A stretch of DNA of 37,681 bases. It comes from a virus. The notes under the pieces were generated by a model, which was not told the DNA's origin, searched no databases, and saw only the letters and a list, made by a program, of their open reading frames with translations. The DNA is taken from positions 1-37,681 of the IMG/VR virus record IMGVR_UViG_3300026512_000035. One strand, 5' to 3'. Within the stretch, counting starts at the first letter, position 1. Every line of letters starts with the position of its first letter. This document shows positions 30,670 through 37,681 of this stretch, piece by piece. The position numbers and the translations under genes are program-made.

Positions 30670-30739
30670 ATATGCTCAAACAAAAAATATTTTTATAGCA
30701 ATTTGGATATAATTATATTATGAAAGAAAAAGGAAGGAT

Positions 30740-31222
30740 ATGAAAAACTTTTCACTATGTGACTTTTACAAAGAACTTGATATTTTATTGAAACAGTATG
30801 ATAAACATATAACCACAAATGAAGATAAAGCAAAATTAGATTTTGAGAATTGGCTAACAAATAAGACAAATAAAGAGAATGCAAATCTAAAAAAAGCCAT
30901 AAAAGATTGGTTTATACAAGAGCATATCAACACAAATAGAGATTTGTTTGGAAATGGATACAATAGCATAATGACTGGATATGTTAAAAATAAATATTGC
31001 AATATAGTTAAAGAGGTTTGTAATGAACTTGGGATAACTCAGAAGGAGTTGGCTGAGAGGTTGGGAGTGAATGATGGAACGATTAGAAAATGGGCTACAC
31101 AAACAGAACCACCTGGTTGGGGGGTAAAATTTTTAGAGCTTTTGCTTGAGAATAAAAAGATTAAAGAAAAATACGAACTTTTTAAAAAAGCTTTTGAAAT
31201 GATAGAAAAAGCAAGGGGGTAA
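30740..31222 (+). CDS. XRE-family HTH protein
   Basis: 160 residues. Residues about 90-115 are an HTH (ELGITQKELAERLGVNDGTI followed by RKWATQ). The N-terminal 85 residues are helical and may dimerise. AAGGAAGG lies before the ATG and a TATAAT some 30 nt upstream. A strong terminator overlaps its stop. It may control the next promoter, which carries four direct repeats. Confidence 0.65.
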   Translation: MKNFSLCDFYKELDILLKQYDKHITTNEDKAKLDFENWLTNKTNKENANLKKAIKDWFIQEHINTNRDLFGNGYNSIMTGYVKNKYCNIVKEVCNELGITQKELAERLGVNDGTIRKWATQTEPPGWGVKFLELLLENKKIKEKYELFKKAFEMIEKARG

Positions 31223-31248
31223 CATTTTGTTACCCCCTTTTGTTCTTT
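31215..31248 (+). terminator. Intrinsic terminator
   Basis: GGGGGTAAC (31215-31223) pairs perfectly with GTTACCCCC (31229-31237) over a 5-nt loop, followed by TTTTGTTCTTT. It includes the stop codon of the HTH gene. Confidence 0.9.
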
Positions 31249-31366
31249 AAAAATACAAAAATATTATAAAATTATATCTAAAAGTGATATTTGCTATTGA
31301 CAAGTGTTCTCTAAAATGATATAATTCTCTCATAAATGTTCTTAAAAGGAACATTGTTCTTTAAAA
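31241..31366 (+). promoter_or_regulatory. Consensus promoter with four direct repeats
   Basis: TTGACA (31297-31302) and TATAAT (31320-31325) are spaced by 17 bp, a full sigma-70 consensus and the best promoter in the window. Four copies of TGTTCTnTAAAA lie at 31241, 31305 (inside the spacer), 31337 (one base shorter) and 31355. AATGTTC/GAACATT also forms a dyad just downstream of the start. The copies are likely sites for a repressor, possibly the HTH protein upstream. Confidence 0.7.
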
Positions 31367-31394
31367 GAGGATTGTTAAGTTTGGTTTTTTGTGG

Positions 31395-31400
31395 TATAAT
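31395..31400 (+). promoter_or_regulatory. Second -10 box, 6 nt before the ATG
   Basis: TATAAT with a T-rich upstream stretch. The ATG at 31407 is 6 nt on, the same spacing as at 6355/6367, so a leaderless message is possible. Confidence 0.45.
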
Positions 31401-31406
31401 CAGACT

Positions 31407-31592
31407 ATGAAAAAAGAGACACTAAAAGAGAGTGGAAAATATATCTTAGACTTATCTAAGATTGTGATAGCTATGGCGGTTATCACACCGTTTGTAAAAG
31501 ACAGCCATTTTGAGATAGCACCGCTTATCATAGCTGGTGCTTCGTCTTTGGTCGGACTTTATCTTATCAACAAAGGAGCTAAAGATGAGTAG
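31407..31592 (+). CDS. Small membrane protein (holin-like)
   Basis: 61 residues from the ATG at 31407. A longer reading from a TTG would include the -10 box. After a charged start (KKETLKESGKY) there are two hydrophobic helices (about 13-27 and 36-53) joined by a short loop, and a charged end. This resembles small holins or host-acting membrane proteins. It overlaps the next tiny gene by 8 nt. Confidence 0.55.
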   Translation: MKKETLKESGKYILDLSKIVIAMAVITPFVKDSHFEIAPLIIAGASSLVGLYLINKGAKDE

Positions 31593-31686
31593 CTTAACGA
31601 TTGCTTCACTGCTTATACTTGCTTTTGCAGTAGGTATAGCCATATATGCAAACATGACATCAAACAAGGCACACCACAACCACTAA
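31585..31686 (+). CDS. 33-residue membrane peptide
   Basis: MSSLTIASLLILAFAVGIAI is one membrane helix, followed by a short polar tail with KAHHNH. AAAGGAG lies 6 nt before the ATG. It is co-translated with the gene before it. It could be a holin partner or a toxin-like peptide; no proof in sequence. Confidence 0.5.
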   Translation: MSSLTIASLLILAFAVGIAIYANMTSNKAHHNH

Positions 31687-31692
31687 ACTAAA

Positions 31693-31729
31693 ACAATCCT
31701 CTTTTGCAAAAACTAAAAAAGGGGATTGT
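31693..31729 (+). promoter_or_regulatory. Hairpin hiding the antirepressor ribosome site
   Basis: ACAATCCTCTTTT (31693-31705) pairs over 13 bp with AAAAGGGGATTGT (31717-31729; one G-U). The right arm is the Shine-Dalgarno sequence and touches the ATG at 31730. The left arm also pairs perfectly with AAAAGAGGATTGT at 31363-31375, near the start of the longer transcript. Confidence 0.65.
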
Positions 31730-32434
31730 ATGAAGATAATAAAGTTTGAGGATGCACAGTTGCATCTGCAAGAGGATAAAAATCACGAATTTTTGCTAAC
31801 CAATAAAGAGGTAGCATTAGGTTATGGTATTACAACACAAAATATCAAAGTGACAAAAGATAGACATCAAGACGAACTCATCGAGGGAAAACATTGGGTA
31901 AAAAAAGTTATCCAGACAAATGGTGGTAGGCAAAAAGTAATCCATTGGACAAAAAGAGGCATCATAAGACTTGGATTTTTCATAAAATCACAAAGAGCCA
32001 GAAAATTCCGTGATTTTATAGAGGATTTAACACTAAAAGAGCTTGACAAAAGATTGTCTATTTATGCAATCTCCGGCTACAAATCCCAAATATCACAAAA
32101 AAACAAAAAGATACAGAAGCTTTTAGAGTATAAAGATAGTTTAGAGCAGTGTAAATATTTTTATCTTTTGCAAGAAAAAGAGCTTAAGGACTTAAAAAAA
32201 GAGAATGAGAAGTTAAGAAAAATGCTTATAGACAGGCTTTTGATAACGGATAAAGATAAAACGGAGTCTTTAAGATGCATAAGTATATCTGAGTTTTCCG
32301 AAATGCTTGACGATATAGGGTATGAATTTGAGAGCAGATCGGCATCTATCTTGAAAAATGCAAAGAAACTTTTAAGCGATTTGGCAAGAGATACCGTGAT
32401 AAATATGCATAGAAAGATAGCGAAAACCGCCTAA
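31730..32434 (+). CDS. Phage antirepressor-like protein
   Basis: 234 residues. The N-terminal ~110 residues resemble phage antirepressor/regulatory domains: FLLTNKEVALGYGITTQNIK, EGKHWVKKV, VIHWTKRGIIRLGFFIKSQR. A coiled coil (about 125-165) and a C-terminal helical domain (SISEFSEMLDDIGYEF) follow. It may inactivate a repressor. Translation looks controlled by a hairpin over its ribosome site. Confidence 0.6.
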   Translation: MKIIKFEDAQLHLQEDKNHEFLLTNKEVALGYGITTQNIKVTKDRHQDELIEGKHWVKKVIQTNGGRQKVIHWTKRGIIRLGFFIKSQRARKFRDFIEDLTLKELDKRLSIYAISGYKSQISQKNKKIQKLLEYKDSLEQCKYFYLLQEKELKDLKKENEKLRKMLIDRLLITDKDKTESLRCISISEFSEMLDDIGYEFESRSASILKNAKKLLSDLARDTVINMHRKIAKTA

Positions 32435-32467
32435 AATAGTTGGCGAATTTTACTATAATTATAGAGT

Positions 32468-32911
32468 TTACAACTTATGCCTAAAATAAAATGCTATAAG
32501 CCCGATTAGCCCCGCCGTAACAAGGCTCACGACTACTCTAAAAAGCACCTTGTTAGGTATGTCTTGTAGCTCTTTTAAAGATTGGGAGTTCTCATTAACC
32601 CTATTGTCAAGGTTATTTATAACACTTTCATAATGCTTTAACTGCTCCTCTCTTTTTGCTATAAAAGCCGAGAGTGCATTACAACCGGTGGCATTTTGAC
32701 AATGTTCTATGAATGTTAGCCTATTTTCCGCACTATCTATCCTCTTATGTACTCTTTTATTGCTATCATCCATCCTCTGCTCAAAGTTCGCCAACTTCTC
32801 CAAAAGCAACTCTATTTTTCCAAATGAAATAGAAAAATCACTTTTTAACTTATCAAGTTTCGTATCAAAATTTAGTAAAGACTTTTTTACAAATTCAAGA
32901 TCATTGTCCAT
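32468..32911 (-). CDS. Coiled-coil protein with C-terminal membrane anchor, end of lysis cassette
   Basis: 147 residues from the second Met (GGAG 7 nt upstream). Residues 1-115 are coiled coil with heptads and one CQNATGC pair, and residues about 122-142 are a membrane helix ending FYFRHKL. This is the shape of XhlA-like lysis proteins. It follows the spanin genes. A 33-nt gap with a CTATAATTATAG palindrome separates it from the convergent antirepressor gene. Confidence 0.55.
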   Translation of the reverse strand: MDNDLEFVKKSLLNFDTKLDKLKSDFSISFGKIELLLEKLANFEQRMDDSNKRVHKRIDSAENRLTFIEHCQNATGCNALSAFIAKREEQLKHYESVINNLDNRVNENSQSLKELQDIPNKVLFRVVVSLVTAGLIGLIAFYFRHKL

Positions 32912-33200
32912 CTGCATTCTCCATTTTTTTTATAATCTTCATCCTCTCTTGACAATCTTTTGCATATTGCCATAACTTTATAATGTATATAGCTACTTCA
33001 CTTTGCATTTTCATCTTTTTCATCTTTTTTATCTTCGGCATAGGTTTTATCTCCAACAACTCTTTAGGTAGTTTATCTCTTTTTATGATCACTTTTTGAA
33101 CGGTTACCACTTTCGGCGGTAGAGGTTTGCAACTTCCACAACCGATTAAGAGTATCGGTAAGAATAGGGGCAACAATCCCGTCATCACTCTTTTTAACAT
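32901..33200 (-). CDS. Outer-membrane spanin lipoprotein (Rz1-like)
   Basis: 99 residues. The signal peptide ends in a lipobox (PILLIGCGSC, Cys about residue 21). A Pro-rich PLPPKVV stretch follows, then a Lys/Met-rich helix. The gene starts inside the Rz-like gene and overlaps it by 128 nt in another frame, the nested Rz/Rz1 layout. It would join the inner spanin to breach the outer membrane. Confidence 0.75.
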   Translation of the reverse strand: MLKRVMTGLLPLFLPILLIGCGSCKPLPPKVVTVQKVIIKRDKLPKELLEIKPMPKIKKMKKMKMQSEVAIYIIKLWQYAKDCQERMKIIKKMENADGQ

Positions 33201-33543
33201 ATCTTATCCTCTCTTTTATAGCGGTTATAGCTACCGCTCTTTTTATATCTTTATCTCTTTTTATCTTCAAAAGTTTTATCTCTTGTTTGTATTTTTTTAT
33301 ATTTTTTTCAAAAGTTCGAATATTTTCCTCGTTTGTGTCTTTAAGCTTGTTTATCTGTTTTACGAAGTCCGCCTCTCTTTGCCTCATAATAGTTAAATCT
33401 CTTTTTAATATAGCCCTATCGCTTTGCAATTTAGTATAAGTGTGGTACCCGTACCCCACTATTAACAAAAGCAATAACCCCAAAGCTACATCTATAAGGA
33501 TAGATGACTTTACCTTAAAAATTCCGTTTATTATGCTCCACAT
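33073..33543 (-). CDS. Inner-membrane spanin (Rz-like)
   Basis: 156 residues. One N-terminal membrane helix (IDVALGLLLLLIVGYGYHTY) is followed by a periplasmic coiled coil (about 37-110). Size and topology match i-spanins. Its start shares one base with the transglycosylase stop (TAATG). Confidence 0.75.
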   Translation of the reverse strand: MWSIINGIFKVKSSILIDVALGLLLLLIVGYGYHTYTKLQSDRAILKRDLTIMRQREADFVKQINKLKDTNEENIRTFEKNIKKYKQEIKLLKIKRDKDIKRAVAITAIKERIRYVKKSDDGIVAPILTDTLNRLWKLQTSTAESGNRSKSDHKKR

Positions 33544-34133
33544 TACCAGTACCTATATCTTTTACTTTGCATATAAGCATATCTTCGCCCATACATAAAA
33601 ACTTTTACACTATACTCATAATTTATATCACAAGCATTTATAGTTTGTCCGTTTTTGAACCTTATCACTTTTCTTTTGCAAAACAACCTTGCTATATCGT
33701 GTGGCACTTCTCTTATATGTAGTTTTTTTCTTGCTTTTGCTATCTCTTTATTTACAAGACTGCCACCATTATAAACCTGATAAGCTACCCACAAATGAGA
33801 GCTATAAGCTTGTTTCTTACAATTTTTCATGATGTATGCTTGAGCTTTTAGCTGATGTTTTACAGAAGATAGAGTATATATGTTTTTCTTAAACAGATAA
33901 TTTTTCCACACTCTAAAGGTTATCTGAGCCAATCCTTGTGAACCAACTCCGTCAAGGCTTATTATATCCCTACATCCGCTCTCTTGTTTTATTTGCCCCA
34001 CACCATACCAATAGGGATAGTCTATACCAAAGACTTCGTAGTGTGCAAGTTTTACATCCTGTATATAGTTATGGCATCTATCCGCCCATAGCATAAGCAT
34101 AGATGATAACAATATAAAAAACAATCGCCACAT
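33543..34133 (-). CDS. Lytic transglycosylase-type endolysin
   Basis: 196 residues. An N-terminal signal (FFILLSSMLMLWA) precedes an SLT domain with GVGQIKQESGC (catalytic Glu about residue 51), GVGSQGLAQIT and AYQVYNGG. It cuts the peptidoglycan glycan strand. Having a signal peptide, it could reach the periplasm without the holin. It lies between holin and spanins. Confidence 0.8.
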   Translation of the reverse strand: MWRLFFILLSSMLMLWADRCHNYIQDVKLAHYEVFGIDYPYWYGVGQIKQESGCRDIISLDGVGSQGLAQITFRVWKNYLFKKNIYTLSSVKHQLKAQAYIMKNCKKQAYSSHLWVAYQVYNGGSLVNKEIAKARKKLHIREVPHDIARLFCKRKVIRFKNGQTINACDINYEYSVKVFMYGRRYAYMQSKRYRYW

Positions 34134-34341
34134 ATAATCCCCCCGTTAATTTTATATTATCCCAATTTACTTTTGGGAATAAAAGCTTTCTTGCTATATG
34201 AGCATGTAAAATTCCCGCACTTACCAACATAGCTTTTAAAGATAAAAGCTGCAAAGGCGGTGGGATATGAGTATATTGATGTATTGCAAAAAAACAAACT
34301 ATCAAAACAAAAAGTGCGATATCTGCCCATACTCTTTTCAT
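34078..34341 (-). CDS. Holin
   Basis: 87 residues with hydrophobic segments at about 5-21, 30-46 and 65-83 and a charged loop KLLFPKVNWDN, fitting a three-helix (class I) holin. It overlaps the transglycosylase start by 56 nt, and its own start overlaps the small gene before it (ATGA). It would time lysis by forming membrane lesions. Confidence 0.65.
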   Translation of the reverse strand: MKRVWADIALFVLIVCFFAIHQYTHIPPPLQLLSLKAMLVSAGILHAHIARKLLFPKVNWDNIKLTGGLYVAIVFYIVIIYAYAMGG

Positions 34342-34493
34342 GCTTTTTCCTTAAACTGTGTTCTTTCTTTATGCTCACCTTTCTTGCCTATGTTAAAACT
34401 CTCAACCGGTCTATGATACCCCATAACTCTTGTATAAACCGTACATTTAGTTCTTTTACTCTCAATATTCTTTAAAATTTCTTCTTTTGTCAT
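34338..34493 (-). CDS. 51-residue protein like the C-terminus of NrdD
   Basis: Starts MTKEEILKNIESKRTKC and continues TVYTRVMGYHRPVESFN, then a Gly/Lys/Glu-rich end. The C-x-VYxRVxGYxRPVxxxNxGK pattern is the segment near the C-terminus of anaerobic ribonucleotide reductases (NrdD), here standing alone. One Cys is kept. ATGA overlaps tie it to the genes on both sides. Function as a separate protein is unknown. Confidence 0.65.
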   Translation of the reverse strand: MTKEEILKNIESKRTKCTVYTRVMGYHRPVESFNIGKKGEHKERTQFKEKA

Positions 34494-34888
34494 TTTATAC
34501 TCCCCGCTATTTTGGTGATATCCCCTTGTCTTTTAAATATCCTTTGCACCAGTTTGCCCCCCTGTTTAGAAAATTGCACATCAGCCAAAGTCTGAGTATC
34601 ATCAAAAACTTGTATCATGCCCTCTATCATATCTCTATCTTTTATCTTTGCTTTTGAGGTTTTAGGCATAACTTCATACATTCTTTTAACAACACTCATA
34701 AGTAAAGATATGAGCTTTGCATTATCTGCAACACTATCAGGTATGTCAAATACCTTCTCTTGTATCTCTTCTCGTATCTTTGCTTTTTTAAGATTGTCAT
34801 ATTCGTCGTATGTCGGAGTTTCTCTCACTACTCTTTTAAAGTGCAATCCGTCGTTACTTTTCATAACCTCTTTTATCTCAAATTTCAT
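34490..34888 (-). CDS. Hypothetical tail-region protein
   Basis: About 132 residues, with two adjacent Met starts (34891, 34888). Mixed charged helices and a C-terminal QFSKQGGKLVQRIFKRQGD stretch. It lies between the LamG protein and the lysis cassette, where fibre-assembly or tail-tip accessory genes occur. No motif recognised. Confidence 0.5.
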   Translation of the reverse strand: MKFEIKEVMKSNDGLHFKRVVRETPTYDEYDNLKKAKIREEIQEKVFDIPDSVADNAKLISLLMSVVKRMYEVMPKTSKAKIKDRDMIEGMIQVFDDTQTLADVQFSKQGGKLVQRIFKRQGDITKIAGSIK

Positions 34889-36066
34889 CAAGCATCCTTT
34901 TTGTATAAATTTGAAGTAAACGGTGTGAGTATTTGCATACCGCTTTTAGGGGCAATTAATTTTCTTTGTATAACTCTCCCCTCTTTTCCTAATGTTGCAT
35001 AAACTGTTGTGAATTTAGACCCGTCATAAGTCGTTGTTTTAGGGGTTAATTCGTTAAAGCTTGCATCTGTTATATCTGCTTCGGTAGCCTCTATTGCTAT
35101 GCTTACAGACGGCAGCTGTTTTTTAAAGGCTTTTGTAGGAGGATTTTCAAGATTAGCCGAAGAAATATCTCCAATATATTTTACTTTTTGTTCTTTATAG
35201 AGTTGTTTTACTTCATCATCTGTTAAAGCACGGTTGAAGATACGGACTTGGTCAATGAGGTCCTTAAATCTATAGTTATTATTAGACCCCCATCCTGCTA
35301 TGTGCAAGTCAACATTTTTAATTGTTGCACTTGAAGATTTTATTGATCCTTTTTTTTGAGATAAATTTTGTTTTATACTATTAATATACATTGTATCACC
35401 ATAATTTCCGGTTTTAAAATTAACTACTATATGTAACCACTTATTAGCATATTTAGATGTTGGAAAATCAATTCCATATCTGTCATAATTACCTGTATTC
35501 CAGCAGAAATAACCATCATCTGATATATATAATTCATATCTATAAAATCCAATAGGCATTTCATCATAGTTTCCATTCCAATACATCCAAAAACTAATCC
35601 ATAATTCATCTAAATTTGTATTAATCTTGCCACAATTAATCTCACTGCTTCCATTAAATTTAGCTACTTTTCCAAATTTCCCATCTTCATATGCTTCTGT
35701 TCCACCCCAAGTTCCATTGTGATTACTACTTAAATCTTCAGCAGTTTCGTTATCAAAAGTGTATGTCGCAATACAGCTATTATCATTAAATACATCAAGT
35801 GTTTGTGTGGTATCTATCGTTCCTGTTGTTACAGAACCAAGTTTTGTTTCAGCAATATTGTTATTTGTATCTGTCAACAGCACTTCATCATTTTCAGTTA
35901 ACTTCTTTACACTTTCTAACTGTGTGTTAGTAGTAGTATCAAGTAAAGGTATTTCATTAGGTACATAATTTACTGTCGTATCTGTAACTTTTGCAAAATC
36001 AGTATCTCCACTATCTTGTATAACCTTTTTTTCAATATACACTGCATTATCTTTTATCGCTTTCAT
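34888..36066 (-). CDS. Tail fibre protein with LamG-like lectin domain
   Basis: 392 residues. Residues about 98-292 are a concanavalin/LamG-like jelly roll: CIATYTFDNETAEDLSSNHN, GKFGKVAKFNGSS, WISFWMYW, DTMYINS, and the closing LIDQVRIFNRALTDDEVKQL. The N-terminal part is repetitive and Thr/Asn-rich, suited to a shaft or tail anchor. The last 90 residues are beta-rich. It probably binds surface sugars of the host. Confidence 0.75.
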   Translation of the reverse strand: MKAIKDNAVYIEKKVIQDSGDTDFAKVTDTTVNYVPNEIPLLDTTTNTQLESVKKLTENDEVLLTDTNNNIAETKLGSVTTGTIDTTQTLDVFNDNSCIATYTFDNETAEDLSSNHNGTWGGTEAYEDGKFGKVAKFNGSSEINCGKINTNLDELWISFWMYWNGNYDEMPIGFYRYELYISDDGYFCWNTGNYDRYGIDFPTSKYANKWLHIVVNFKTGNYGDTMYINSIKQNLSQKKGSIKSSSATIKNVDLHIAGWGSNNNYRFKDLIDQVRIFNRALTDDEVKQLYKEQKVKYIGDISSANLENPPTKAFKKQLPSVSIAIEATEADITDASFNELTPKTTTYDGSKFTTVYATLGKEGRVIQRKLIAPKSGMQILTPFTSNLYKKDA

Positions 36067-36075
36067 TTATGCTCC

Positions 36076-36537
36076 TTAATATTCAAAACCATCATTGGTA
36101 TCTTCATTCGCCTGAAAATCACTATTATTTATGCTTCCGTCAGCCACCACTGGCACATCCATAACGGTTATATCCGCCGTTGCCGTATCACTTCTCGTTT
36201 TACCAGCTTCAACCGCATAACAAGACACGGTAAAACTTGTATCGCTATCCACTTCTTTAGTTGTCAAGGTCGCCGTACCGCCCGATACGGCTATATCTCC
36301 TGCATCACTTGCAAAAAAGTATTGAGTGTTTTCTTTATAGTTTGTTATTGTTATTGTTACATTGGTATTTTCATTTGCACTACTTGGCAAAGAAAGAGTA
36401 GGATATTCAGACATCAAAGAGATAAACTCATTATGGACTTTTGCACTACTCCAAGTAGTCGTAGAGGATATTTTACTGTCGTCTATGCTTGTGTTTCCGC
36501 TACTGCCACCAACGGGAGGATAAGTTATGCCATTCAT
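36076..36537 (-). CDS. Tail protein with Ig-like domain
   Basis: 153 residues. Residues about 45-128 have an Ig-like beta sandwich pattern (TLSLPSSANENTNVTITI, AVSGGTATLTT, DTATADITV). The Ser/Thr-rich N-terminus starts MNGITYPPVGG. Ig-like domains often decorate phage tails and aid attachment. It lies between the 80-residue gene and the LamG gene. Confidence 0.6.
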   Translation of the reverse strand: MNGITYPPVGGSSGNTSIDDSKISSTTTWSSAKVHNEFISLMSEYPTLSLPSSANENTNVTITITNYKENTQYFFASDAGDIAVSGGTATLTTKEVDSDTSFTVSCYAVEAGKTRSDTATADITVMDVPVVADGSINNSDFQANEDTNDGFEY

Positions 36538-36538
36538 G

Positions 36539-36781
36539 TCATACTCCTACATTGTCTATAGCTATATAGGATATGCCGGATTGGGACTTAACCCATACAG
36601 TATCGCCCCCTGTGTAGTTAAAATATTCTAACTGTTTTAACAAAAACCCACTTTGAGGGTTGTCCCCGTCTTTCGCAGTCGCTACTTCTATGCGGTTTAC
36701 TCCAACATTTTGTAAAACTACTGCCTCACCGTTTGAAACCTTTTGCCAATCTGCCTCTATTTTTAAAGATGTAGTAGCCAT
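36539..36781 (-). CDS. Small tail-associated protein
   Basis: 80 residues, all beta. KIEADWQKVSNGEAVVLQNV and DTVWVKSQSGISYIAI recall small phage virion decoration or tail proteins with this spacing. It is separated from the upstream genes by a 180-nt AT-rich gap and ends 1 nt before the Ig-like gene. Confidence 0.5.
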   Translation of the reverse strand: MATTSLKIEADWQKVSNGEAVVLQNVGVNRIEVATAKDGDNPQSGFLLKQLEYFNYTGGDTVWVKSQSGISYIAIDNVGV

Positions 36782-36839
36782 TTTGAGCCTTTATTTTTCT
36801 TTTATGATAGAGGATAATTTTTCTATTTTTTGCCAAAAT

Positions 36840-36971
36840 TTAAAAAGAAAGAGTAGAAAGTTTTGTAGTAACCAAATTTTTATTTTTTATTTTTATGATT
36901 TTTTTATATGATTTATTTTTCTTAGATTGTCTTATATTTTTTTGTATTAAAGTGTTGAGTTCTTTAATCAT
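36840..36971 (-). CDS. Possible 43-residue Lys-rich peptide
   Basis: Opens at the ATG 36969-36971, overlapping the previous stop by 8 nt, with GGCGGT nearby. It is very Lys/Asn/Ile-rich, as expected of random AT-rich DNA, so it may not be real. Apart from this, the gap 36782-36963 shows only A/T runs. Confidence 0.25.
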   Translation of the reverse strand: MIKELNTLIQKNIRQSKKNKSYKKIIKIKNKNLVTTKLSTLSF

Positions 36972-37317
36972 ATCGCACCGCCTTAATCTTAGTTTTAACA
37001 TATCCATCTTTAAAATAATGACTTATGCCTTTTATAATAAACCTTGTTTTCGTTAAATCTTTCGGTATTCTGTATGTAGGGGCATGAACTTCTATAATGT
37101 CATTAGGTCTTAAAGGTGCAAAATAGGTACTAAATTCAACCACTTGCTTATCATATCCAAACTCTAAAAATTCACTTATTGCTCTTAATGTAGCAGTAGT
37201 ATTTGTTGTTATAAAATTATCCGTTATCTCTTTACTTTCGCCATCTCTATCTATTTCAAAAACTCCACTATAAATAGCCGGTGGATTTTCTTGTATCTCT
37301 TGTGATTTTATTAGCAT
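36964..37317 (-). CDS. Baseplate / tail-tip protein
   Basis: 117 residues, beta-rich. It has PLRPNDIIEVHAPTYRIP and a closing FIIKGISHYFKDGYVKTKIK strand pair, like the last part of tail-hub or gpD-type proteins. It lies after the LRR gene in the distal-tail operon. A structural role is likely; no exact family assigned. Confidence 0.55.
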   Translation of the reverse strand: MLIKSQEIQENPPAIYSGVFEIDRDGESKEITDNFITTNTTATLRAISEFLEFGYDKQVVEFSTYFAPLRPNDIIEVHAPTYRIPKDLTKTRFIIKGISHYFKDGYVKTKIKAVRYD

Positions 37318-37327
37318 TGTTTACCCT

Positions 37328-37681
37328 TTATAAATATAAGTGTCCATTTGCATTTGCGATAGGGAATAAATCATTCCTAATATGGTCTTTGTAATCTTCT
37401 GTAAAATTGTTATTTCTTAAGTAAATGTATATATTATCATTATCTAAATTACCTATTGTATCGGGTAGAGTTGTTAAATTGTTAAAATCTAAATTTAAAT
37501 ACTTCAAACTACTTAAATCACCTATTGTATCGGGTAGAGTTGTTAAATTGTTAAAATCTAAATCTAAATACTTCAAACTACTTAAATCACCTATACTGTC
37601 GGGCAGAGTTGTTAGTTGGTTACGATATAAATATAAATACTTCAAACTACTTAAATTACCTATTATATCGGGTAAAGTTGT
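37328..37681 (-). CDS. Leucine-rich-repeat protein in the tail-fibre region, cut by the window end
   Basis: 117 residues are visible and the frame is still open at the edge. At least three and a half LRR units of 23 residues (LSSLKYLxLDFNNLTTLPD, then xIGD/N) are followed by a capping segment (YKDHIRNDLFPIAN). The units resemble plant- or Leptospira-type LRRs. LRRs bind proteins, so a host-binding or adaptor role on the tail is possible. The start lies outside the window. Confidence 0.7.
   Translation of the reverse strand, partial: TTLPDIIGNLSSLKYLYLYRNQLTTLPDSIGDLSSLKYLDLDFNNLTTLPDTIGDLSSLKYLNLDFNNLTTLPDTIGNLDNDNIYIYLRNNNFTEDYKDHIRNDLFPIANANGHLYL
37446..37681 (-). repeat. 69-bp tandem repeats of the LRR gene
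   Basis: Near-identical units start at 37446, 37515, 37584 and 37653, and the last is cut by the window edge. The first two differ at only a few bases. An assembly could break or collapse at such repeats. Confidence 0.9.

Noticed and set aside
34157-34378. Minus-strand ORF overlapping the holin
   Set aside because: It is out of frame with the ATGA-linked 51-residue gene and holin, and has no recognisable domain or ribosome site.
1-37681. Direct circular closure of the window ends
   Set aside because: Joining base 37681 to base 1 puts a stop two codons before the LRR frame and leaves it without a start codon. Fibre sequence is probably missing between the ends.

Overview
The window is one nearly complete genome of a temperate, tailed phage of siphovirus type: it has a TP901-type tape measure and a tail tube but no sheath gene. 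The host is probably a member of the Campylobacterota (Epsilonproteobacteria). This is inferred from the AT-rich coding, heavy AGA/ATA codon use, promoters with a strong TATAAT and little -35, and small proteins of a kind I associate with that phylum. The host genus cannot be fixed from the sequence.

Layout. (1) 1-9515, minus strand: tail and head genes. Read leftward they run scaffold, major capsid, tail tube, two tail-assembly chaperones, tape measure and distal tail proteins, with one oppositely oriented membrane-protein gene at 6367. (2) 9626-13983, plus strand: head-tail connectors, a tail-completion protein and the portal, then a cytosine-5 methyltransferase and an overlapping PD-(D/E)XK nuclease. 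Two related structured RNAs lie one before the methyltransferase and one after the nuclease. (3) 13981-19986, minus strand: MuF-type head protein with a C-terminal toxin-like domain, both terminase subunits, a DUF1064 nuclease, a lambda O-like replication gene carrying its own iterons, and a CII-like (CP76) regulator. (4) 20075-24140: immunity region with a Cro-like gene, two S24 repressors and shared AAGTGTA operators at two places. (5) 24140-30532, plus strand: a long structured leader, small early genes, a DUF1351-like/RecT/RecE-like recombination module, excisionase and integrase. (6) 30574-30618: 3' half of an initiator tRNA-fMet gene, the attachment site. (7) 30740-32434, plus strand: HTH protein, two tiny membrane proteins and an antirepressor behind a possible RNA switch. 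(8) 32468-37681, minus strand: lysis cassette (holin, transglycosylase, nested spanins) and tail-tip/fibre genes ending in a leucine-rich-repeat protein cut by the window edge.

Tail genes occur at both ends of the window, and phage genes lie on both sides of the half-tRNA attachment site. Read leftward across the edges, the order becomes terminase, head, tail, fibre, lysis, which is the canonical late order. The window is therefore best read as a circular or circularly permuted phage genome opened in its fibre genes, with attP inside, rather than a prophage with host flanks. The two ends do not join cleanly, so some fibre sequence is probably missing.

Most unusual content: a pair of about 100-nt pseudoknotted RNAs with compensatory changes in hairpin 1, hairpin 3 and the pseudoknot, placed exactly 20 nt after the stop codons of two different genes and bracketing the restriction-modification genes; a candidate two-state RNA that could free or hide the antirepressor ribosome site; a repressor that is a fusion of two repressors; a head-gene block in inverted orientation; and a leucine-rich-repeat protein among the fibre genes.
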